Assembly: GCF_900111485.1 (NCBI RefSeq)
Contig: NZ_FOIC01000006.1
Coordinates: forward strand, 124,001 to 188,000
From: Natrinema hispanicum
Lineage (GTDB): Archaea > Halobacteriota > Halobacteria > Halobacteriales > Natrialbaceae
DNA length: 64,000 nt
Direction: 5' to 3'
Below the pieces are notes generated by a model. That model worked only from the letters and a program-made list of their open reading frames with translations. It searched no databases and had not been told where the DNA came from. This document shows positions 54,191-63,259 of this stretch, one piece after another. A program made the position numbers and the translations under genes. Each line of letters starts with the position of its first letter. Position 1 is the stretch's first letter.

Positions 54191-55150
54191 TCAGATGTCG
54201 ACGCGGTCGAACCGGTAGAGCGCGACGGCGAGCGGGACGGCGATCCAGAACAGCAAGATCAGCAGGGAGAACCAGTCCTGCAGGAAGAACGGCAGCCCAT
54301 CGGGGAAGGCAGCCGTCGGGAACCGTGTCCCGATCCGGTCACTGGAGAGGGCGCTAAACAGCGTGATCGTGTTCTGATAGGCGTTCCCCGGGTCGATCAT
54401 GTCGATAAACAGCGCCCAGTCGGGGAGTCTGGTCGTCTCGATCTGTTGGCCGGTCAAGCCCGTCGTCGTGTAGGTGACGCCCTCGATGTAGCCACGTTGC
54501 ATCAGGAGGCCGAGTGCCGTCCGGATCGAGTTCCAGACGATATAGAACAGGACGAAGATGCCAAACATCGCCGCGCCGGCCATCGTCGTCGATCGGGTCA
54601 GCGACGACAGCGAGACGGCGATACTCATGTACGCGAGCCCGTAGACGATCGTCATCGCGAGGAAGGCGATGTACGCGGGGAAGGAAAACTCCGAGACCGC
54701 GAACACGACGGCGACCATCGCGATGAGGAAGCCGATAAGCAACGATAGCGAGAGCACGGCCGTCCGACCGAGCAGCTTACCCAGTAAAACGTCTTTCCGA
54801 GAGTGAGGCAGCGACAGTAGGATCTTGATGCTCCCCGCTTCGCGCTCGCCGGCGATGGCCTTCCAGCCGAGGAGCAGCGCGATCAGTGGGATAATCAGCT
54901 TACACACCTGACTGACGAGGGCGATGAAGCTGATCGTCGTAAAGTTGTCCGGATTCGCCCACGAGAGGAACCCGGCAAGAGCGGCCATCAGCGTGAAGAA
55001 AAACGCGCTCAGTCCCCAGAACAGCCACGAGCGAACCGCATCCTGGAAGTCTTTCTTCGCGACCGCGCGGACACTCTCTGTGTCGATCGAACTCGCAGGC
55101 GAGTTGCCCGCGTCCGTCGCATCCGTCCCAGCTCCGGTTTCGGTACTCAT
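54191..55150 (-). CDS. ABC transporter permease (ABC-2 type)
   Basis: A 319-residue membrane protein with about six helices. The N terminus is acidic and cytoplasmic (about 30 residues), then a cytoplasmic segment (VAKKDFQDAVRSWL) precedes the first helix. The pattern KILLSLPHSRKDVLLGKLLG between helices 2 and 3 is typical of ABC-2/NosY-type permeases. Its start overlaps the end of the ATPase gene by 4 nt (ATGA). The substrate is unknown. Confidence 0.92.
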   Translation of the reverse strand: MSTETGAGTDATDAGNSPASSIDTESVRAVAKKDFQDAVRSWLFWGLSAFFFTLMAALAGFLSWANPDNFTTISFIALVSQVCKLIIPLIALLLGWKAIAGEREAGSIKILLSLPHSRKDVLLGKLLGRTAVLSLSLLIGFLIAMVAVVFAVSEFSFPAYIAFLAMTIVYGLAYMSIAVSLSSLTRSTTMAGAAMFGIFVLFYIVWNSIRTALGLLMQRGYIEGVTYTTTGLTGQQIETTRLPDWALFIDMIDPGNAYQNTITLFSALSSDRIGTRFPTAAFPDGLPFFLQDWFSLLILLFWIAVPLAVALYRFDRVDI

Positions 55151-56079
55151 TGCGCGTGCACCTCCGTTTCCGTATCGGTCGTATACGACTGGAAGACATC
55201 GTCGAGCGAGGCTTCGGTCGTCTCGAAGTCCTGGATCTCGATGCCGCGATCCTCGAGCGCCGAGAGGACAGCCGTCTTCGAGCCATCGACGGTGACGACG
55301 ACCGTCGGCGGTGCGTGGGACTCAACGGTGGCGTCGGTGACGTCGGGCAGCGAACGGACCGCCTGCAGGGCGTCATCGTCGATCCGATCGACGGTGACCC
55401 GTAGCGTCGTCCCGCCGTCGACGGAGTCGCGCAGTCCCTCGACGGAGTCGACGGCGACCATCTGGCCGTCGCGCAGAATGCCAACGCGGTCACAGACCGT
55501 CTCGACCTGCTCCATGATGTGACTCGAGAAGAAGACGGTCGCGCCCCGCTCGTTTTCTTCGCGGACGATTTCGCGCATCTCGCGGGCTCCGTTTGGGTCG
55601 AGTCCGGTGGAGGGCTCGTCTAAGATCAGCAGGTCGGGTTCGCCGACCAGTGCCATCGCGAGCATGAGCCGCTGGGCCATCCCTTTCGAGTAGCCCCCGG
55701 CTTTCCGGTCGATCGCATCGGTCAGCCCGACGCGCTCGAGCAGCGCCTCGGGGTCGTCGGTGGCGTCTTTCGAGTCGATGACGAACTCGAGGTGCTGGCG
55801 GGCGGTGAGCCGGTCGTACAACTCGACGCCCTCGGGGAGCACGCCGGTTCGCTGTCGGATCTCTCGGCTCTGTCGCTGGGCGTCCATGCCGAGGACGCTG
55901 GCCGAACCCGACGTCGGGCGGACGAAATCGAGGAGAACGTTGATCGTCGTCGACTTCCCGGCCCCGTTGGGCCCGAGAAAGCCGAACACCTCGCCGTCCT
56001 CGACCTGGAAGGAGAGCGCTTCGAGTGCGACGGTCTGACCGAACCGCTTGGTCAGCTCGTCGACTGTGATAGCGGGCAT
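55147..56079 (-). CDS. ABC transporter ATP-binding protein
   Basis: A 310-residue ATPase. Walker A is LGPNGAGKSTTIN, the signature is GGYSKGMAQRLMLAMA (variant of LSGGQ), and Walker B is LLILDEPSTGLDPNG. A C-terminal domain of about 90 residues follows the nucleotide-binding domain, as in the CcmA/NatA group. With the permease it forms an exporter of unknown substrate. The pair forms an operon. Confidence 0.94.
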   Translation of the reverse strand: MPAITVDELTKRFGQTVALEALSFQVEDGEVFGFLGPNGAGKSTTINVLLDFVRPTSGSASVLGMDAQRQSREIRQRTGVLPEGVELYDRLTARQHLEFVIDSKDATDDPEALLERVGLTDAIDRKAGGYSKGMAQRLMLAMALVGEPDLLILDEPSTGLDPNGAREMREIVREENERGATVFFSSHIMEQVETVCDRVGILRDGQMVAVDSVEGLRDSVDGGTTLRVTVDRIDDDALQAVRSLPDVTDATVESHAPPTVVVTVDGSKTAVLSALEDRGIEIQDFETTEASLDDVFQSYTTDTETEVHAQ

Positions 56080-56193
56080 GGCTGTGTGGTCGGAGCCGTG
56101 CCCGATAAGATTTGTGCCACTCGAAGCGCGGCTGAATTCATCTGTTTCAGTTCGTCAACGATCGGATTCGGGGGTCCGAGCTGACGCCGCAGG

Positions 56194-56463
56194 TCAGATC
56201 GGATCGTCGGGATCGTACCGCTCGGCGGTTCGGTCGACCTCCGTGGCGTAGCGGTCGCGGGTTTCCTCGTCGGGCACCGCCTCGAGTTCGTCTTCGGGAA
56301 TCTCGACCGCTGCGGTGACTTGCGTCCCGGTTCGCAACGCCGTCGAGGACCGCTGGCGCTGCTGATAGCGCGAGCCGTCCGGCGTCGCATAGACCAGCGT
56401 GACGAAATCGCGGTCGCCCAGTTCCCGTTCGACCAGCCAGCACTGCACCGTCGAGTCGCTCAT
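56194..56463 (-). CDS. Small acidic haloarchaeal protein (DUF7967-like)
   Basis: An 89-residue soluble protein: MSDSTVQCWLVERELGDRDF at the N terminus, beta-rich middle (VTLVYATPDGSRYQQRQRSS, AAVEIPEDELEAVPDE) and an acidic end. The family resemblance is from memory and should be treated as tentative. It has no partner gene. Confidence 0.65.
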   Translation of the reverse strand: MSDSTVQCWLVERELGDRDFVTLVYATPDGSRYQQRQRSSTALRTGTQVTAAVEIPEDELEAVPDEETRDRYATEVDRTAERYDPDDPI

Positions 56464-56635
56464 AGCCGACGAGTTTGCAGTCGAGCACCGAGAATGTACC
56501 GCGTTCGCGCCGTCCGTCCCGAAGGGACGGCCTACGGATGCGAACGGCGAGCGTACACGCGCGAATGACGTCCATATGCGCGTGAACGAGCCCCGACGTA
56601 CTTGGTGGTCGATGGTGGACAGGTGACGACCACCG

Positions 56636-57334
56636 ATGGCCGGACGCCGGACCGAACGGATCGACGAGTGGCGCGAACGCGTCGACGAGCTGTGTTACGA
56701 CGGCGAACGCGTCGAACACCGCCTCGACCTCGAGTGCGCGACGGTCGTCGTCACGACCCAGCGCGTGCTGGCGTTCGTTCCCACCACTGCCGGCCCAGCC
56801 TTTCGCCACGTCGATCGACCGAACGTCGGGACCGTTACCCTCGAGACGTCGCAGCGACTGGCCGTTCTCTGTGCCGGGATCATCGCCGCGTTTGCCGGCG
56901 TCGCCACGCTCGAGATGGCGACTAGCATCACCGTCTCGTCGGCCGTTCCGTCCGTCGACCTCGAAGGGATCGCGCCCCTGCCCGGCTCCAATCTGCTCGT
57001 CGGCTTCGTCGAGACGGTGCTTGCGGCCATCGAAACCGGGCTGTTACTGCTGCAGTGGAGCGTCCTCTTGGCCGGTGTCGCCGCACTCGTCGCCGCGATC
57101 GGCCTCATCACGTACTACATTCGCTCGCGCACGCGGCTGCTCGTCGTGCGCGTCAGCGGTGACGACGACCTCGTGGTTCCCGTTAGCGGCGTCGATCTCG
57201 AGGACGAGCTGGTCGTCGATCTCGAGGCTGCGATTCGGCCAGCACCGGAATCGACGCCAGCGCTCGAGGCCGAAGACGGCCGACGTACCAGCAGCCGGAA
57301 CTGGACCGAGATCGATCACGAGGAGTCAGGCTGA
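56636..57334 (+). CDS. Haloarchaeal membrane protein with PH-like N terminus
   Basis: A 232-residue protein. The N-terminal part (about residues 15-75) includes [23 protein letters not shown], split here into the strand pattern seen in PH-like domains. Two or three membrane segments follow (about residues 78-100 and 135-165), then a cytoplasmic C terminus rich in D and E. It ends 26 nt before uvrC and may be cotranscribed with it. Function is unknown. Confidence 0.7.
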   Translation: MAGRRTERIDEWRERVDELCYDGERVEHRLDLECATVVVTTQRVLAFVPTTAGPAFRHVDRPNVGTVTLETSQRLAVLCAGIIAAFAGVATLEMATSITVSSAVPSVDLEGIAPLPGSNLLVGFVETVLAAIETGLLLLQWSVLLAGVAALVAAIGLITYYIRSRTRLLVVRVSGDDDLVVPVSGVDLEDELVVDLEAAIRPAPESTPALEAEDGRRTSSRNWTEIDHEESG

Positions 57335-57360
57335 AACCGTCCCGCTCCGTAGGACCGCCG

Positions 57361-59103
57361 ATGAACGCCGATGGGGTTCGCGAGCGTGCCGGATCGCTGC
57401 CGCGAGAGCCAGGCGTCTACCAGTTTCGGGATGGAGAAACGACGCTCTACGTCGGGAAAGCGGTCGATCTGCGCGATCGGGTCCGGTCCTATGCTGACCC
57501 ACGCAGCGCGCGGATCGGGCGGATGGTCGAGCGGGCCGACGACATCGAGATCGCCGTCACCGACACCGAGACGCAGGCGCTGTTGCTCGAGGCGAACCTG
57601 ATCAAGCGTCACCAGCCCCGCTATAACGTCCGGCTGAAAGACGACAAGTCGTATCCGATGGTCCAGGTGACCGACCACGACGCGCCGCGGATCGAGATCA
57701 CGCGCGATCCCGACGAATCTGCAACCGTCTTCGGTCCCTACACCAGCAAACGACAGGTCGAGACCGTCGTGAAGGCGCTGCGCGAGACCTACGGGATCCG
57801 GGGCTGTTCGGACCACAAGTATGCGGGTCGCGACCGGCCGTGTCTGGACTACGAGATGGGGCTGTGTACCGCCCCCTGTACCCGCGAGATCGATCTTGCA
57901 AGCTACCGCGAGGACGTCACCGCCGTCGAACGGTTCCTCGAGGGCGAAACCGGAATTCTCGCCGATCCGCTGCGCCGAGAGATGGAAGCGGCTGCAGAAG
58001 ACCAGCACTTCGAGCGCGCGGCGAACCTGCGGGATCGACTCGAGACCGTCGAGACCTTCCACGGCGAGGGCGGCGAGGCGGTTCAGTCGGTCGGCGACGA
58101 GCGAGCCGTCGACGTCCTCGGGGTCGCCATCGAGGGTGACGACGCCACCGTCGCCCGCCTGCGCGCCGAGGACGGCAAGCTGGTCGACCGGGATCGGCAC
58201 ACGCTCGAGGCCCCCGGTTCGCCGGAGGACGGCGATAGCGTTCCAGCCGTTCTGGCAGCCTTTATCGTGCAGTATTACGCCGAACGCGAACTGCCAGACG
58301 CCCTTCTGTTGCCCGAACGCCACGGCGACGCGGAGGTCACAGCCTGGCTCGAGGCCGAAGGTGTCGCGGTTCGCGTCCCGGGTGCCGGCCGGGAGGCCAA
58401 ACTCGTCGATCTCGCGCTGAAAAACGCTCGGCGCAACGTCGGCCGCCGTGACGAGTGTGGCATGCTCGCGGACGCCCTCGACCTCGACGCCGCCCGACGG
58501 ATCGAAGGGTTCGACGTGAGCCACGCACAGGGGACGGCGGCGGTCGGTAGCAACGTCACCCTCGTCGACGGCAGTGCCGAGAAACGCGAGTACCGACGGA
58601 AGAAACTCACCGATCAAAACGACGACTACGACAACATGCGCGCCTTACTCGAGTGGCGCGCTAGGCGGTCCGTCGAGGATCGCGATGACCGGCCCGACCC
58701 CGATCTGTTGCTGATCGACGGCGGGGAGGGGCAACTCGAGGCCGCCCGCGACGCACTCGCCGCGGTGGGCTGGGACGTCCCGGCGGTCGCGCTGGCGAAA
58801 GCCGAGGAGCGCGTCGTGACGCCGGAGCGGGAGTTCGCGTGGCCACGTGACGCGCCGCATCTGCATCTTCTGCAGCGTGTGCGCGACGAGGCCCACCGCT
58901 TTGCGGTACAGTACCACCAGACGGTTCGCGACGAGGTAAAGACGGTATTAGACGACGTCGAGGGGGTCGGTCCCGAGACCCGGAAGCGGTTGCTCGGGCG
59001 ATTCGGCAGCGTCGAGAACGTCCGCGAGGCGAGCCTTGCAGACCTTCAGAGCGTCGAGGGGATCGGCGAGAAGACCGCCGCGACGATCAAGTCCCGACTC
59101 TGA
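57361..59103 (+). CDS. uvrC: UvrABC system protein C
   Basis: A 580-residue excinuclease subunit that makes the incisions in nucleotide excision repair. The N-terminal GIY-YIG nuclease starts [21 protein letters not shown] Cys-rich zone ([20 protein letters not shown]) and UVR motif (about residues 200-235) follow. The RNase H-like endonuclease V domain has [19 protein letters not shown], and the C terminus carries helix-hairpin-helix motifs ([34 protein letters not shown]). Works with UvrB (this window) and UvrA (not seen). Confidence 0.97.
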   Translation: MNADGVRERAGSLPREPGVYQFRDGETTLYVGKAVDLRDRVRSYADPRSARIGRMVERADDIEIAVTDTETQALLLEANLIKRHQPRYNVRLKDDKSYPMVQVTDHDAPRIEITRDPDESATVFGPYTSKRQVETVVKALRETYGIRGCSDHKYAGRDRPCLDYEMGLCTAPCTREIDLASYREDVTAVERFLEGETGILADPLRREMEAAAEDQHFERAANLRDRLETVETFHGEGGEAVQSVGDERAVDVLGVAIEGDDATVARLRAEDGKLVDRDRHTLEAPGSPEDGDSVPAVLAAFIVQYYAERELPDALLLPERHGDAEVTAWLEAEGVAVRVPGAGREAKLVDLALKNARRNVGRRDECGMLADALDLDAARRIEGFDVSHAQGTAAVGSNVTLVDGSAEKREYRRKKLTDQNDDYDNMRALLEWRARRSVEDRDDRPDPDLLLIDGGEGQLEAARDALAAVGWDVPAVALAKAEERVVTPEREFAWPRDAPHLHLLQRVRDEAHRFAVQYHQTVRDEVKTVLDDVEGVGPETRKRLLGRFGSVENVREASLADLQSVEGIGEKTAATIKSRL

Positions 59104-59216
59104 GGGAGCCTGAACACGTCTTACTGTGGTGGAGTCCGTGAATCGCGCGGTCGCCTATCGCAGCCGCTCATGGCTGTGGCTGAGGGCTGTCGGCCGTCGT
59201 TTGCGGGGTGGACCGC

Positions 59217-59357
59217 TCAGAACTCGTAGTGAGCGATCTCCCGTGAGTTGCAGTTCGAGCACCGGTCGCGGTCAGGCGCGAGTTTTGTCCCGCAGTTTCG
59301 GCATTCGTACAGCCCCGTGTCGTCGGGTTTCCCGCGTAGTGTTCTCAACACACCCAT
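59217..59357 (-). CDS. Small zinc-ribbon protein
   Basis: A 46-residue protein starting MGVLRTLRGKPDDTGLYECR. Two CxxC pairs (CRNCG and CSNCN) form one zinc ribbon. Such short single-ribbon proteins are common in haloarchaea and may bind RNA, DNA or a protein partner. ATG 59357 was chosen; the region just upstream (TATCCTAGAC near 59375 on the minus strand) may hold the promoter. Confidence 0.75.
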   Translation of the reverse strand: MGVLRTLRGKPDDTGLYECRNCGTKLAPDRDRCSNCNSREIAHYEF

Positions 59358-59655
59358 CTTTTGATCCCCCTTGTCTAGGATAGTGGTGTGTACAACCATT
59401 AACATTATCGAGGGTTGGAGTGAGACTCACGTTCTTTCGACAGTCGGTCCGAGGGGACGCTCTCGGAACGACTGTACTGAATCTCGTACTGGGGACGGGG
59501 CCGTCATGCGACCGGAACAGTCAGTGGCTCCGACGGGCGGCGACCAGTCCGATTGTGACACCTGCCACAGCCCTCGCTCGCGTCATAGACGATTGATAGC
59601 TAACCCGTTGCGACAGCAAGGACAGGACTATGGCCGCGCACAGCCATGTGACTGT

Positions 59656-59952
59656 ATGGCGGACGAAGACGACCTCGAGGAACTGCTCGAGGAACTGGAT
59701 ACGCAGGGTGACCTCGAGACAGCCGAACAGGTGCTATCGCTGCGGATCGAGAAACGACGCTACGACAAGCCGGTGACGATCATCGAGGGGTTCGACCTCC
59801 CGCAATCGGAACTCAAGTCGACCGCATCAGCCCTCAAGAGTGCGCTGGGGACCGGTGGAACGGTCGACGAGGATCGAATCGAACTGCAAGGTGACCACCG
59901 CGACCGCGTGCCCGACCTCCTGCGTGAGCGGGGATTCGAGATCCGCGAGTGA
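59656..59952 (+). CDS. eIF1/SUI1-family translation factor-like protein
   Basis: A 98-residue protein with an acidic N terminus (MADEDDLEELLEELDTQG) and the SUI1 fold: RIEKRRYDKPVTIIEGFDL, then LKSTASALKSALGTGGTVDE and DRIELQGDHRDRVPDLLRE. This is the eIF1/YciH family, which guides start-codon choice. ATG 59656 begins at the natural domain. The 298 nt upstream (59358-59655) contain no other gene that I can support. Confidence 0.88.
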   Translation: MADEDDLEELLEELDTQGDLETAEQVLSLRIEKRRYDKPVTIIEGFDLPQSELKSTASALKSALGTGGTVDEDRIELQGDHRDRVPDLLRERGFEIRE

Positions 59953-60030
59953 GCGCACACTACGACCGATTTGGTTTCGTCTCGTGTTTCTGGCAAGGAG
60001 TTATGTATACCCACCATTCAATGATGAGGT

Positions 60031-60510
60031 ATGGACATTCGATCCGCGACATCCGATGATTTTGAAGCGATTACGGAAGTCGCCCGTGAAACCTGGCACG
60101 CGACCTATGACGAACTCGAGCCCGACGTAATCGACCGGACCGTCGCCGACTGGTACACTGACGACTCGATGCCGCTCGAGGCACCCGGCACGATCGTCCT
60201 CGTCGCGGAAGAAAACGGCGACCTCGTTGGCTTTACCCACGCCGTTGCCCAGGGCGACACTGCCGATATCCTGCGGCTGTATGTCCACCCGGACCACCAA
60301 GGCGAGGGGATCGGGTCGGCCCTGCACGAACACCTCCTCGAGGAGATCGACTCGTACGATGTCGACCGGCTTCGGTCGTTTGACTTCGCGTTCAACGACG
60401 CCAGTCGCGCGTTCTACGAGGGGCTTGGCTTCGAACAGACCGACGAAGGCGAAGTCGAAATCGACGGCGAGTACTACCCTGAAGCGGTCTACACGTTCGA
60501 CTTCGCATAA
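60031..60510 (+). CDS. GNAT-family N-acetyltransferase, first of a tandem pair
   Basis: A 159-residue GNAT protein. The acetyl-CoA motif is LYVHPDHQGEGIGSALHEHL, with the preceding strand DLVGFTHAVAQGDTADI. Closely resembles the next gene throughout (for example VARETWHATYDELEP against VARETWHDTYDELDA). Substrate is unknown. The two lie 102 nt apart, so a local duplication followed by divergence is likely. Confidence 0.92.
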   Translation: MDIRSATSDDFEAITEVARETWHATYDELEPDVIDRTVADWYTDDSMPLEAPGTIVLVAEENGDLVGFTHAVAQGDTADILRLYVHPDHQGEGIGSALHEHLLEEIDSYDVDRLRSFDFAFNDASRAFYEGLGFEQTDEGEVEIDGEYYPEAVYTFDFA

Positions 60511-60612
60511 GCAACGCGGCCACAGACATCTTCGATCACTGGTTTCGACTGCTGGCCGATACCTAACTGAGATGGTGCAACCACTTTGCTGTTCGCTCCC
60601 GTACCACGCAGT

Positions 60613-61095
60613 ATGGAGATACGACCAGCGAGCCACGACGACCGCGATCGGATCAGAGCTGTCGCCCGCGAGACCTGGCACGATACCTACGACGAACTCG
60701 ATGCCGAGACCATCGACGAGACGATCGAGGAGTGGTATAGCGACGAAGCACTCGAGACGGCGTTGACGAAACCGGGGACGGCCTTCCTCGTCGCAGAACG
60801 GGATGGGGAGATCGTCGGCTTTACTCACGGCGTTGTCAGCGAAGCGGAAGGTGATGTCCTGCGCATGTCCGTCCATCCTGCCCACCAAAACGAGGGCATC
60901 GGCACCGCGCTGTACGAGCGACTGCGCGAGGACTTACAGGACTTCAATATGGCACGCATGCGCGCGATCGATCTCGCCTCGAACGAGGGCGGCCGGGAGT
61001 TCTACGAGACCCACGGCTTCGAGCCGACTGACGAGGACGACGTCGAAATCGGCGGCGAAAAGCGACGCGAGGTGGTCTACACGCTCGAGCTATAA
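60613..61095 (+). CDS. GNAT-family N-acetyltransferase, second of a tandem pair
   Basis: A 160-residue paralogue of the preceding gene. The acetyl-CoA motif reads MSVHPAHQNEGIGTALYERL; the Q-x-x-G-x-G/A core is slightly altered to QNEGIG. ATG 60613 (MEIRPASHDDRDR) aligns with the start of the first copy. Substrate unknown. Confidence 0.92.
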   Translation: MEIRPASHDDRDRIRAVARETWHDTYDELDAETIDETIEEWYSDEALETALTKPGTAFLVAERDGEIVGFTHGVVSEAEGDVLRMSVHPAHQNEGIGTALYERLREDLQDFNMARMRAIDLASNEGGREFYETHGFEPTDEDDVEIGGEKRREVVYTLEL

Positions 61096-61192
61096 GTCAC
61101 CGAAAACGAACCGACGGCATCGGATCGCCATCCTCTGATCGGTTGGCGATCCCGATGGTGCGGTCGTCGTTCGAACAGGACAACTCGAGGAG

Positions 61193-61552
61193 TTACCCCG
61201 TAAACCACAGTGTCCGCTTGCTGCCCGCTGGGACGAAGAGACTCCGGCTCGAGGGGAGGCTGGCCGGATTCGTGACGTATCTGTTCTCGCCAACCCGACC
61301 GGTGACGCGCACCGTCACGCGACCACCGCCGCCTGAACACGCCTGTACCGTTACTGTACCGGTCGACCAGTCGGCTGCCGTCAGTGCCGTGTCGTTGCAG
61401 CCACGGGTCCGGATGGCTCCACCGCCCTGTGCTGCACTCGGCTCTGCCAGTGCCGTCGCACCTGTCAGCGCACCGATTGTGCCGAGTAACGTGCGCCGCC
61501 GTGGGGACGCTCTGTCGCTCTCGCTCGAGTCGGACGGATTGTCATCGGCCAT
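61193..61552 (-). CDS. Small Tat-exported protein
   Basis: A 119-residue protein with a twin-arginine signal (SPRRRTLLGTIGALTGATAL) and probable cleavage after SAAQ. The mature part is short, beta-like and contains two cysteines (RGCNDTALTA and VQACSGGGGR), which could form a disulfide. No family is recognised. ATG 61552 keeps the signal in normal position. Confidence 0.72.
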   Translation of the reverse strand: MADDNPSDSSESDRASPRRRTLLGTIGALTGATALAEPSAAQGGGAIRTRGCNDTALTAADWSTGTVTVQACSGGGGRVTVRVTGRVGENRYVTNPASLPSSRSLFVPAGSKRTLWFTG

Positions 61553-61745
61553 TGTGACCACTATTCATTGTCTGCGGACTGGAACGTGAACTGCTGCTGT
61601 TACGATTCGACGAACTGGTCTCGCGGTGAACGAAATCGGGGAGAGAGAGTCAACGATGGTGACGCTAAACAGGCCGATCAGTCGACCCCTTGCAAATGCA
61701 CCGTACGGACGCAAGTGGAAGGACGGTGTGTCTAACGGTAGCACG

Positions 61746-63080
61746 ATGGGGACGAAAACGCCGAGCGAGGCCGACATCCTGCGACCGGTCGGATCGACAT
61801 CGAGAACGTACTTCATCATGGTCGCCATCGCGGGGCTGGCGTTTGCCGCCTTTCTCGTGGGATGGGCCTACCAGCTTCAGGAGGGACTGGTCGTCACTGC
61901 CCTCGGTGACTGGGGGAGCGGCGGCGGTGCCACATGGGGGATCTACATCGGCGCGTTCATCTGGTGGGTCGGGATCGCCCACGGCGGGATCATCCTCTCG
62001 GCCGCCGTCCGCCTGTTGGGCATGGACCGGTACATGCCGGTCGCCCGGCTCGCCGAGTTGCTAACCCTCAGCGGACTCTCTGCGGCGGGCTTTTACATCA
62101 TTGTCCACCTCGGTCGCCCCGACCGGATGGTCACCAGCGTCATCGGCCACTACCACATCACAGTCCACAACTCGCCGCTGGTGTGGGACGTGACCGTTAT
62201 CACGGCGTACTTCGTCCTGACGGCGACCTACCTCGGGCTTACGCTCCGATACGACGTCACCAGGCTGCGCGATCAGTTGCCCGATCGACTCGATCCGATT
62301 TATCGGTTTATGACGATCGGCTACACCGAAACGGAAGATCGGATCGTCGAGCGAATGGTCTGGTGGCTTGCGCTCGCGATCATCATCATGGCACCGCTGT
62401 TACTCCACGGTGGCGTCATCCCGTGGCTGTTCGCGGTGTTGCCGAACTATCCGACCTGGTTCGGCGGCGTGCAGGGCCCGCAGTTCCTCACGATTGCGCT
62501 TACGTCTGCCATCAGCGGCGTGATCATCCTCTCGTTCGCGTTCCGACGCGCGTACGACTGGGATCACATCATCACTGACGATATCTTCCGCGGACTGTTG
62601 CTCTGGCTCGGGTTCTTTTGTCTGCTGTTCCTGTGGCTGCAACTCCAGCAGAACATCACTGGTCTGTTCAAGGCCCCTGTCGACCTGACCATCGCAGCCC
62701 TCGCCAGAGCCACCAATCCTATCTACCTCACGTCGATGTCGCTGGTCTTCGTGACGCTGTCGTATATTTTCGCCCAGACGATCCGACCGGCACTGTTCAC
62801 CAGGCGACGGGCCATTATCGCCGGCCTCGCCGTCCTCACCGCGACGATCCTCGAGAAAGTCCTGTTCGTCGTCGAGGGATTCTTACATCCCACCTTCGAC
62901 ATCTACGAGGCCGTCCCTGGCGTCTATGTCCCTGGATTGATCGAGATCCTGTCGATCCTCGGGACGATCGGCATGGTCTGTCTGTTCTTCCTCACGATCG
63001 CCAAGATCGTCCCCGTGGTCGAACTCCACGCGATCGAGCACCTGCGTGACGGCCACGAGTCGATCAACGACCACGAATAG
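61746..63080 (+). CDS. NrfD/polysulfide-reductase-type membrane subunit
   Basis: A 444-residue membrane protein with about ten helices. The second helix region reads IGAFIWWVGIAHGGIILSAA and is followed by a Pro/Arg-containing loop (HLGRPDRMVTSV), both typical of the NrfD/PsrC quinone-interacting subunit. Normally an iron-sulfur protein and a molybdopterin enzyme accompany it; neither is encoded next to it here. It may work with subunits encoded elsewhere or alone. ATG 61746 was chosen; earlier in-frame starts exist. Confidence 0.87.
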   Translation: MGTKTPSEADILRPVGSTSRTYFIMVAIAGLAFAAFLVGWAYQLQEGLVVTALGDWGSGGGATWGIYIGAFIWWVGIAHGGIILSAAVRLLGMDRYMPVARLAELLTLSGLSAAGFYIIVHLGRPDRMVTSVIGHYHITVHNSPLVWDVTVITAYFVLTATYLGLTLRYDVTRLRDQLPDRLDPIYRFMTIGYTETEDRIVERMVWWLALAIIIMAPLLLHGGVIPWLFAVLPNYPTWFGGVQGPQFLTIALTSAISGVIILSFAFRRAYDWDHIITDDIFRGLLLWLGFFCLLFLWLQLQQNITGLFKAPVDLTIAALARATNPIYLTSMSLVFVTLSYIFAQTIRPALFTRRRAIIAGLAVLTATILEKVLFVVEGFLHPTFDIYEAVPGVYVPGLIEILSILGTIGMVCLFFLTIAKIVPVVELHAIEHLRDGHESINDHE

Positions 63081-63206
63081 CGTCGCAAAATCTAGTTTTC
63101 TCGCGCTTCGACCGGTCAAAGGGTCCAACGCGGACGGATGGCGCTCTCGAGTCGCCATCAAGACGGACCATCAGCAACTATTTACCCAATGGTGCTAAAC
63201 CTCTTT

Positions 63207-63220
63207 TTAGAGATGTCTAA
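63207..63220. promoter_or_regulatory. Interrupted palindrome upstream of transporter
   Basis: TTAGA-GATG-TCTAA is a perfect 5-bp inverted repeat in an AT-rich stretch, 40 nt before ATG 63260. The arrangement resembles binding sites of DtxR/MntR-type metal regulators, which commonly control manganese and iron genes in haloarchaea. Identity is not established. Confidence 0.4.
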
Positions 63221-63259
63221 TCTTTGGTCTCCTCGCCCTCAAATAGCAGGTGAGACGGC

